64,000 nucleotides of DNA, from positions 62,001-126,000 of the forward strand of contig JAHLKI010000026.1 of the NCBI GenBank assembly GCA_025602905.1, given 5' to 3'. The stretch comes from Phlyctochytrium arcticum. Taxonomy: Eukaryota; Chytridiomycota; Chytridiomycetes; Chytridiales; Chytridiaceae. The notes beneath the pieces were generated by a model. It had not been told where the DNA came from. It worked only from the letters and a program-made list of their open reading frames with translations, and searched no databases. The translations under genes and the position numbers were made by a program. Shown piece by piece: positions 12,701 through 22,260 of this stretch (the first letter of the stretch is position 1; each line of letters opens with the position of its first letter).

Positions 12701-13828
12701 TCATTGAAGTCCGTATCGAGCGGCCCGCACCTTTCTTCTTGTAGGTTCCATTTTCTCCGTCGTCATCCACCATCTCATACGTAAATTGTACTCCGCTTCC
12801 ACTTGCACTACCGCTACCAACGCCATTACCACTAACATCTCCACTACCATTCCCACTACCGCTACCACTTCCATCCGCAATACCACTGCCACTACCGTTA
12901 CCACTGCCACTGCCACTACCGCTACCGCCACCACTGCCACTACCGCTACCACTGCCACTACCGCTACCACTAACACTACCTCCAGCACCACTACCACTCC
13001 CAGTAGCAGCATTAGCAGCATTTTTCTTCTGGTTTTTCTTCTTTTGCTTTTTGTTTCCCGGAACATAGCCGACCCGATTCTTGGCTTGAAAGCCTATTTG
13101 CAGCACGCAATCCTTGAGAAACATATGCAGCTTCCGACCTGACACTAGCGACTTGCATTTGGTTCCTACCAAAGTGGTCTCGAGAGGGTACCCAAGTGTT
13201 CCGTCATTTTGTACCATGCATCCCACTGCCGCGGTACCCTCGCACCAATGGATGTATTCCCTCTGCCATCGAGAGTATGCTTTTTCGGTGTTGGCATTTC
13301 TGGTCGCTCTGGCTTGCCGAGTCGTTGAGGCTACTGACTGTTGTTCCAAATATCGGGCATGGTCCTCGGGAGATAATGCTGCAATTTCTTCTGCAGTCAA
13401 TGCTATCTCATGGTACATATACAGGGGAACCCCCTGCACCTTTCTGGCCCTTCGTGGCATGATGGATAGGCTAAAATCGCTTTCAGATGTATATTAATGA
13501 GTTTGTCCGAAATTATAAACAAAGCTCGCCAGCAAGCACATACATTCAGCTACGGAATAGAATCAGCTCCTATGATACAACAAAATATGATGATGGGGTA
13601 GGTAGAAAGAGAACGAGTGTAAAGTATAGGTAAAAGGACGGGGTTGAGGACTTTGTCGCAAAGCAATGCTGGAAAGAAAGGAAAGGCCAACCAAGCGAGC
13701 GGAGTTTGGCGGAGTTGAAAGTATCAGTGCGCGTCTGTGATCTCAGTGACAAGTCCATTGAATCAATTAGTTGTGAGCCGCTCACAGGTCATGTGTTCTT
13801 TAATGAGCGCGTCCTGGACACTTTTTAG
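9797..13828 (-). mobile_element. Crypton element, copy 2 (short form, 4032 bp)
   Basis: Directly abuts copies 1 and 3. It matches copy 1 except that it lacks the 363-bp left segment: its left end reads TTAGTTATCCAATAG, where copies 1 and 3 have TTATCCTGGTCTCC ... GGGTATCCAATAG. The difference is exactly what recombination between two TATCC copies would leave. Confidence 0.88.
10059..13460 (-). CDS. Crypton tyrosine recombinase with GCR1_C domain, copy 2
   Basis: Same gene as in copy 1, shifted by 4032 bp, with identical open frames and splice sites over its whole length: 981 residues and an intact catalytic set (Arg, HxxR, Trp, Tyr) plus C-terminal GCR1_C domain. Its upstream region (13461-13828) matches that of the other copies, so all three may be expressed alike. 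The absence of any private mutation points to very recent amplification, ongoing homogenisation, or an assembly effect. Confidence 0.88.
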
Positions 13829-13829
13829 T

Positions 13830-14230
13830 TATCCTGGTCTCCACTCACAAGGTCCGTGGCTGCGCATGTTCCTCGCGTCTCTCAGTCACAAGCACGTGGA
13901 ACTGTGCCACAACGCCACACCGGTATCCTTGACCTGTTTTGCTTGTGAGCGAAAGTATCCTTGGTCTGTTTTGAAAGTATCCTGGGTCTCCAGTCACAAC
14001 CACTAAGTAGCCTCAAAGTATCCGGGTCAAAATCGACTTTTACACGTATTGAAGACATAAAATACCAGACAGACACCATTGGGCGGGTCATTTATGAATG
14101 ACATGATAGTATGTGCCATGTACGGTGGCCAGAATGTCGTTTGATTTCTGGGAATTTTTGGCAGACGCGTCGAGAGCTTCAGGCAAGCTGGGTATCCAAT
14201 AGTAATATGCAAGAACATGCACTGCTATCC
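13830..14230. repeat. Second copy of the TATCC-rich left segment
   Basis: Repeats 5403-5803 with the same seven TATCC motifs, beginning at 13830 (copy 2/3 junction) and including 14193 (start of the part shared by all three units). It shows the 363-bp segment belongs to the transposon rather than to the original left flank. Confidence 0.75.
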
Positions 14231-14453
14231 ACCAAATCCGTACTCAAACTACTTTGTGGAGGCTTAATATTGCATGTAGCACGATGGTAGACCATTTTAT
14301 AAAAGAAAAACTATAACAATAAATGAAAATGTGACAAGAAATGAAGGGAAAATGAAAACTACGCCGATAAATAGAAGGAACTAGACGAACTATGTACAAA
14401 ACCACGCTGCAAACGAAATGATAAGGAGAAGACTGTACGCCGCCGAGAGAAAA

Positions 14454-17400
14454 TTAGTTTGTGGTCAGATAGGTGATAATATCATCGCCGTGCTCCAGCA
14501 GCATGGCCTGGAATCTGGCCAGGGACGGGGCTACTCTACCGAGGCCTAATCTGTAGTAAACCAATAATCGCATTGTTAGAACTGCTACGAGTTTAATGTC
14601 CGTCTAAAACAAATGAACCTGGTGTGTATCGCGAGTCGCTCCTGCTCCAAACGCTGGGCAGCTTGTAGATTGGTACTAGCTGTAGCCGAGGCTAAACGCG
14701 TCACAGCATCGTAGAGAGGCTTGCGCTGCTTACTCCAAAACTGTCGGTCGGACGGGCTGTTCCTCCACCTCGCTTGCCACTTGTCTTCAAGCTCCTGTGC
14801 ACACAAGTTAGCCAAGAGTTGGCAAAAGTAATAATTAACAGCACAAGGCAACCTTGCAGGGTAGTCTACCCGCGGGACCAACTTTATACTCTGTCCATGC
14901 GGCTGTCACCGTTTTGATCGTCCGGCATTGCTTCTGCACGGGGACCTGCTCTACTTGAGCTGCTGAAAATCAGTGACGTGCTGTCCGCGTGATATAACCG
15001 TAAATGACGAACCTGCGCTAGTGTCTGCCTCTCCCCCATTTGCGTTGTCACGATTTCCGGGAGTTGTCGCTGCTGCTGTAATGGCTGTAAAGAGTTAACC
15101 AAAAACTGAAACGTGAATGCACAAGCAGACATGAATACCTGCTTGGGGTTGTGATTGAAGACCAGCAGCTCGTTGGGGCGGGAGTATGGTTGACTGGGAA
15201 GAAGATGATGACGTGGCGTCTGTCCGTGGGAAGAGTCGCATAAGGGATTGGCAAACCTCGCGATTCCCTACAAGATGCGCCTCGGTGTTTCTTGCAATCT
15301 GAGCCATAACAGTCGTTGCAACATCGACAGCGGCAGTTGGACCGCTATCGCGAGCAACCAAAATGGCGTGATAGGCATTAACGGTTTGTTGCAAGCTTAG
15401 TATGGTGTCTGTCAGCCGAGCAGTAGTGCCGATCAGAGTAGACTGCCGCGCGTCGAAATTTGCAAGCTGGGTATCGACGCGGTCAATCTGATACCTGGGT
15501 TAGCTAGGAATATCTCTCAAAACTCAAATTCGCACAACCCACCCTCTCAACTGTGCTGGCAACGTCTAGACCGATGACTTTCATGGCCAAATCTTGTGTG
15601 GTGAGGCGGTCGTTAAGAAACGGTGCAATAGCGGCAAAGGTTGAGTCTCGGGGGTTAACTGCTGTTGCAGCGACCTGGAGATTATGATCCCTGTACTGTA
15701 AGTATGCGGGAGTTTGAAAAACAGGGTGCTTCCATATGACGTGGTTTGGGTACATCTGCATCAAAGTTGGCGCATCCTGGCAGATGACCTTGCGGCAAGC
15801 CTTCATGCACCGCAAGAACCCCAGGGCTGCCAACATGCCCGCACTCTCGGTGTGAACTTGATGGCATCTTTCTTCCAGCTCCTCAATCCACGGGAAAATG
15901 GATTGTAGAAGCTCTTGCGGGACTGGCACCGCTCTAGCTAGAAAAAAGCAACTGCCATTGATCGGAAAGTCTCCTAACGCACGGATGGCTTGATAGGGCA
16001 GGCCGGTGGTATAGGCTCCGTTTTTGGCATCACGCGCCCAACCTCCCATTCGGCCATTCTGATCCCCGTCGACTCCCTTGCGCTCATTTTCCATGGCAGC
16101 CCACTTACGGCAGCAGTGAGTAACTTTGGAGGATAAAACACCGCACGCGTCCAGCGCAGTGCGTTGCAGGTTGTACTGGGTATCATAACTGATCCCTACT
16201 TCTTCCTCCGGGTCGTCCTCTTCGTCCACCACAGGATCATCGCCATCCCAGACTCCAATAATGATGGGTTGCCTGGCCGGCCCTTTTGCTTTGCGTTTTC
16301 TTTTGCGAGTCGCCATGGCTGCTTGTTGCTGATCGGAGGGCTGGCAAAAACACATGAGAACGTGATGATTTGAACACCCATGTCTGCCAAGCGCCTACCT
16401 TCATGAAAAAAATGTTGTACCATTCCGCGGACACATCACATTTGGGCGGTTGCTCCCCATTCACTTCGTAACGCTCAAAGAACCAAAATGCCATAGAGTT
16501 CCAAGGGCATAGCAAGATGTCTTTATGGCGGATAAAGGCATAGTCCTCACGCTTGGCTTCAGTGTTGGTTTTAGACTTATTACAGGTAAAGGCGGCAATG
16601 TCACACTCGGTGACGCCCTCGTCATTGACAACTTTGCATGCAATATCGGACAACTTGAGACGCCTCATGAACTGCGAGCGTTGCATAACTGCGCGCAAGC
16701 AGTTGTGATGGGCTCTGTTGCGAAGTCCAGTTTGGGGTAAACCCCACCAGAAGACGTTCAGCTTGCGGTCGTCCGCAATATCGTACTGGTCGACAATACC
16801 GTTGATGCCTTTGTCCTTGAATGTCAGGTCATCGTTCTTTTGCTTTTGAGTACACATCTGTTCCAGGATGGCATTAACGGGCGCGATACGAGGATGGGGA
16901 TGAGATCTGCCGTGCATAATTGCTTGATATGAAGACTCCAAAAGATGTTCGAATGTTACTTACTGATCCGAAATAAGTCCTTGGTCTTTTTGCAGACTCC
17001 ACAAATCAACAACAGACTTGACCGCCATTTTGATTGTCCCGTACTCGAGCTGCACGAATTGGGGATGCCCTGCCATTGTACATTAGCTTCAGGTTTCATT
17101 GAAGTCCGTATCGAGCGGCCCGCACCTTTCTTCTTGTAGGTTCCATTTTCTCCGTCGTCATCCACCATCTCATACGTAAATTGTACTCCGCTTCCACTTG
17201 CACTACCGCTACCAACGCCATTACCACTAACATCTCCACTACCATTCCCACTACCGCTACCACTTCCATCCGCAATACCACTGCCACTACCGTTACCACT
17301 GCCACTGCCACTACCGCTACCGCCACCACTGCCACTACCGCTACCACTGCCACTACCGCTACCACTAACACTACCTCCAGCACCACTACCACTCCCAGTA

Positions 17401-17855
17401 GCAGCATTAGCAGCATTTTTCTTCTGGTTTTTCTTCTTTTGCTTTTTGTTTCCCGGAACATAGCCGACCCGATTCTTGGCTTGAAAGCCTATTTGCAGCA
17501 CGCAATCCTTGAGAAACATATGCAGCTTCCGACCTGACACTAGCGACTTGCATTTGGTTCCTACCAAAGTGGTCTCGAGAGGGTACCCAAGTGTTCCGTC
17601 ATTTTGTACCATGCATCCCACTGCCGCGGTACCCTCGCACCAATGGATGTATTCCCTCTGCCATCGAGAGTATGCTTTTTCGGTGTTGGCATTTCTGGTC
17701 GCTCTGGCTTGCCGAGTCGTTGAGGCTACTGACTGTTGTTCCAAATATCGGGCATGGTCCTCGGGAGATAATGCTGCAATTTCTTCTGCAGTCAATGCTA
17801 TCTCATGGTACATATACAGGGGAACCCCCTGCACCTTTCTGGCCCTTCGTGGCAT
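14454..17855 (-). CDS. Crypton tyrosine recombinase with GCR1_C domain, copy 3
   Basis: Same nine-exon, 981-residue gene as copies 1 and 2, shifted by 4395 bp relative to copy 2, with no difference seen in any exon or splice site. The 5' end of the gene faces the right edge of the array (18223), leaving about 370 bp of element-internal upstream sequence as promoter. Confidence 0.88.
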
Positions 17856-18223
17856 GATGGATAGGCTAAAATCGCTTTCAGATGTATATTAATGAGTTTG
17901 TCCGAAATTATAAACAAAGCTCGCCAGCAAGCACATACATTCAGCTACGGAATAGAATCAGCTCCTATGATACAACAAAATATGATGATGGGGTAGGTAG
18001 AAAGAGAACGAGTGTAAAGTATAGGTAAAAGGACGGGGTTGAGGACTTTGTCGCAAAGCAATGCTGGAAAGAAAGGAAAGGCCAACCAAGCGAGCGGAGT
18101 TTGGCGGAGTTGAAAGTATCAGTGCGCGTCTGTGATCTCAGTGACAAGTCCATTGAATCAATTAGTTGTGAGCCGCTCACAGGTCATGTGTTCTTTAATG
18201 AGCGCGTCCTGGACACTTTTTAG

Positions 18224-18281
18224 GACAATGGGCAGACGCGTTGAACGCGTTGATTTTTTCCCACCCGGACCACCTCAATAA
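18224..18281 (+). pseudogene. 3' part of the reading frame split by the Crypton array
   Basis: Starts at the right edge of copy 3. Joined to the bases at 5337-5401 it continues that frame (ending VERVDFFPPGPPQ) to a TAA at 18279-18281. See the entry at 5337. Confidence 0.35.
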
Positions 18282-20434
18282 TATTCTCCCTATACCAGCG
18301 AACTTACGAGATGTAAAGTAGCCCTAAAAAGTGAACCTTATGTACGGGGTTCGATCGATGTGTACGGCCGTCTGGAATGCAGGCTACCCGCTGGTAGTGT
18401 CGTCCGCATCAAGATCCCCATAATCACCCCCTCAAGATCCAAGACCTTCCCCTGCCTTTTGGCCACCCCGACTTGGTGCAAGACAAAATGCGTAGCGTGG
18501 TGGTGAGCCACGTTTGCGAAACCGTCCATAAAGCACCAGCATTTCCGCCTCATCACACCTTCTCATTCTGTACAATCCCCCAACCACAGTGCGCACAATG
18601 CCAATGATATTTTTCGCAAAAGTGTCTTTGTATTATATACAGGCGGGTAGAGGGGGGAGAGATGTAGAGCATCATCCCCTTATTCCTTCCTCAATCCTCC
18701 TCATAATCATCATCATCAAATCTCCGGCCACGAGCACTTTCAAATTTCAGGTCGCGGAGGTCAGAAGACCCCTCCGCCAGCCCCCGTATATAGCAAGCAG
18801 GGCACCCCCTCAAATCCACTGCTTGTAATGCAGAGCAGTGCTCCGTCAATGCGAGCAACTTTAGATTTTGGAGACGTCGTCGTCGAGAGGTAGCTCCGAG
18901 TCATCAATATCATCATCCAGGATCCGAATGCTTCCAACACGCAAACTGGCTCTGCAAACTGGCGCTGGCTGCTATCCTGCTGGCCACATTTTTGTATATT
19001 TGAATGTAACAAAGTTCAACAGTTTTACTTTTACCTTGCCATACAAAGAAAAATTGAACGGAAATCAACCCGGTTCGGCTTCCACGAAGAGGAGTGTGCA
19101 AATAGTTCCGGACGCACTGAACGAGCGAGCACCTTGAGCTTGGATAGAAAGGGAAACCTTTGTCTCAGTGTCGTGTGTGGGTTGAATCTTGCAATATATG
19201 TCGGACAAGACTAAAAAATAAAGGCATCAAGAAAAAAAGAATGCAGCACTCAGTACGACATTTTCCACGGTTACTGAAGCTTGCCCCGATTGTGATATTC
19301 GGCACTCCTCCCCCAAACGTGTGCTGTTGGTCCAGAGGGCTTGTGTGCATTGGGTTGGTCCAACCCAACAACGGGTACGTGGAAAAGTACTCTGTCGAAA
19401 AAGATGGCAGTTTTGGATTGCGGACAATTTTTTGTTCTGCGTAATACGCTTACACCAAACTGCCCATGCCTGTGTACTCGAACACTGCCCATGCAGAGCC
19501 CGCTTGGACGTATTCAAACGAAGTTCTGTATAGTCAGCCCCCGATCTTCGGTGGTGCAGCAGAGGGGTTGTGTGCATTGGGTTGATATCAATCCATGGAT
19601 CGTTTTCGTCGCAGGGAAGAAAGTCACATTGGAATATTGACCCAGACTGCATGAGGCGCCGCGAGCTGTTTCTTGATAGAGTCGTCCTGCCAAATGCAGG
19701 AATAGAATTGGGGTGCCGGTTTGGAGCTAGCTTTTCCGTCATTGTTGAGGGTTTTGGTGGTTTTGGTAGTTTTGGTGTACAAGTATAAATTCGCCGTTAA
19801 GTCTACTATCACGAGTATGGCACGCGGGAGACTGGATCTTTTTGCTGCGCTACGCCATTTTCATCCCACGCAAACGTTTTCGACTTTGGATCCGCATGGG
19901 TCCTCAAAGTCTTGTCCGTAACTTGCAAGTGCATCGTGTAGTGATGTCAAAAATTCCGAGATGTTTGTGGCCTTACTGTTGCAGTCCACGTTGACGCGTA
20001 CAGTAGTGTGGGCGTTTTTTTTTGGTCTGCCCCCCACATTTTTTTGGTGACAATAAGCCCCCCCTCCCCAGGGTCTTTACGTATGATATACAATTTCGAC
20101 ATTTTGTTTGGATGCTCTCCGCACTCACGACATGATTGTAAGGACTTTCTGATTCCGTAGCATTGTTTGCTGAGGGAATTTTTGCTTCGGGATGGACCTG
20201 AAGAAGCTGCTGAAGAACAATCGAATCACCACGCATTCAAAATCTCCCCCACACATATCAATAAAATGAATGCATCATAAAGTCCCCGCACTCCCTAGGG
20301 ACACCCCCCATTTACAATGTGGAGAAACAACTTGTTACGTTTATCAAAAGACCCTTTTTTGCGGGGATTATGTAGTTGTCTCTTCACGCAACAGTCCTCC
20401 ATAACTTTCTTAGTTTGCTTCGACAAAATCCCAA
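18282..20434. other. Gene-poor stretch between Crypton array and YTH gene
   Basis: Only short open frames, none with recognisable domains. A minus-strand frame at 18338-18556 is the longest clean one but has no supporting feature. Two related segments containing TTGTGTGCATTGGGTTG lie near 19343 and 19568, suggesting an old local duplication. The last few hundred bases should hold the YTH gene promoter. Confidence 0.5.
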
Positions 20435-21763
20435 ATGTCGCAGTTACTGAGCAACCCCATCATGGACGGACTAGATTTCCTGCAGGATGAGCGGATGGCC
20501 AATGTTCGGTGGTTATGGGACGACGATGATGAAGAAGGAGGTAAATCCACCATTCTTTGAGTTTAAACAACAGTTCTCTGATGATAAAGTTAAGATACCC
20601 GAATCGCAACACCCCACCGACGCCTTTCACCCACAAAAACAATGGACTCGTGGACGTTTGAACGACATATCCCGAACCAGATTGTGACGAAACGCAAGGA
20701 TTATAAGAGTCCCGAGTTTGCTGCGTTTGTCGAGATGGGTGCGTAAAATGAAACAGAGTTCATTAAGGGGGTAGTATTAATGGTGTAATGTGTTTTTAGG
20801 CGTAGAGCAGGATGTTGCGTATCAGGAGAGGGGAGGGAGGAGGATGAGTTTACCCCACCGACCTCCCCCGTTATTTATCCCACCCCCACCGGCCGCGCAT
20901 CATCAACCCCGACAACAACAACATCCAGCCAGTGCACCGGTCCTCCTCGACCCAGCCTCGCCCCTATCCCACATCGCATCCCGACGGTTCTCGTTGCCGC
21001 CCACCCTCTCGCTAGCGAATGCCAATACCGGGGCAAGTCAGCCTCATCAACCGGGCTGGACACGGGCTGCCAAACAGTTTTTGGACCATATAGAGATTCA
21101 GGCTCCGGCCCGACAAGATGAGCTCAGAAAACGGATTGATATGTTTGTTGCTGAGCGGGGATTGAATTCGTTCAAGAGGGAAGAGTTGAGTACCGATAAG
21201 GTCAGTGTGTTGAAATTCCCTAAATGAGTTGAGAGACAAAATGCTGATTGTAGCCAAAAAAAAACAACTTCAGGCCAGATACTTTGTGATTAAATCCCAC
21301 ACACCGAGCAACATCCACCTCTCCCTCCGTCACTCTACCTGGTCGTCAACTCCCTACGGCCACCGCCGCCTGCACCAAGCCTACACATCCACCCACCCCT
21401 CCCCCATCTACCTCTTCTTCTCCGCCAACGGCTCAGGCCGCTTCTGCGGGGTCGCCATCATGTCTTCCGGCGTCGTCGAAGACGGCCCGCGCCGAATGCA
21501 ATGGGACGGCGGAGAATGGCAGGGCGGCTTTTCCGCCCGATGGATTTACGTCAAAGATGTCCTGAATGGCTCCGTCAAGGATCTTCGTGTCCCCGCCAAC
21601 GAGAATAAATCGGTAGCGCAGTCGAGGGATACCCAGGAATTACCCGCGGAGGTGGGGAGTTCCCTGTTGGACTTGTTTGCGAGTATGTTGTTTTCGAGTT
21701 CCATGTTGAGTGATATGTTTCGCGAGGATACTGTTGAACCTCCCAATTCGAGTAGTTGTGTTG

Positions 21764-21800
<37 letters not shown>

Positions 21801-21846
21801 GGATGGTAGATTGCGAGATAGACGGTTTAGTTTACCGTTCTGTTAA
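20435..21846 (+). CDS. YTH-domain RNA-binding protein (m6A reader)
   Basis: Four exons (20435-20540, 20595-20738, 20800-21200, 21274-21846) keep phase and give 407 residues. The N-terminal half is acidic then proline/histidine-rich and probably disordered. Exon 4 carries a near-complete YTH domain: ARYFVIKSHTPSNIHLSLRH, WSSTPYGHRRL, YLFFSANGSGRFCGVA, the segment with WDGGEW, WIYVKDVLN and NKSVAQSRDTQELP. The WSST tryptophan and the tryptophan of GEWQGGF match aromatic-cage positions that hold N6-methyladenosine in this family. A GCT-repeat polyalanine run sits near the C-terminus, followed by VDGRLRDRRFSLPFC. YTH proteins bind m6A-marked RNA and steer splicing, decay or meiotic programmes. 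Pieces of this gene recur as pseudogenes at 31.4-32.1 kb. Confidence 0.88.
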
Positions 21847-22260
21847 GTTTGTGAGTGTGTAAAGGAAACCATTGAATTTTTGAGATACATCTATCCTTTG
21901 TTTCTTGGTCAATATGTTACCAGTCAGTTGTTCAACCATTTTTTAAACTCCGACAGGTTACTGCGCAATGCATCTCTGTGTGTTCTCAAGATCCAGTTCT
22001 TGCGCAACCGACGCCTGGCCTCAATGGGCTGATTTAGAGTAGTGAATATTTTCCAATTCCAACAACCCGAGGCGTTTTCGTTTGCGCTTTCCAGAAAGAA
22101 CATCACAACAAGCAGAGTATTAGCAGCTATTGGTAGTAATTGCTGCAAGCGGATTGGGAGGGTATGTCTATGAGAAGGTCCTTTATTACTTAACCTAGTC
22201 AACGTAATACATTTCTCTATTCTGCTCCAAGGTAAAGGGTATTTCTAAATGCGCTGTCCT

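Larger units (their letters stand above)
13829..18223 (-). mobile_element. Crypton element, copy 3 (long form, 4395 bp)
   Basis: Third head-to-tail copy, again with the 363-bp left segment (13830-14192). The copy 2/3 junction reads TTTTTAGTTATCCTGG, which is also what a circularised element junction would look like. The right end TTTTTAG at 18223 is followed by unrelated chromosomal sequence GACAATGGG. Confidence 0.88.
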
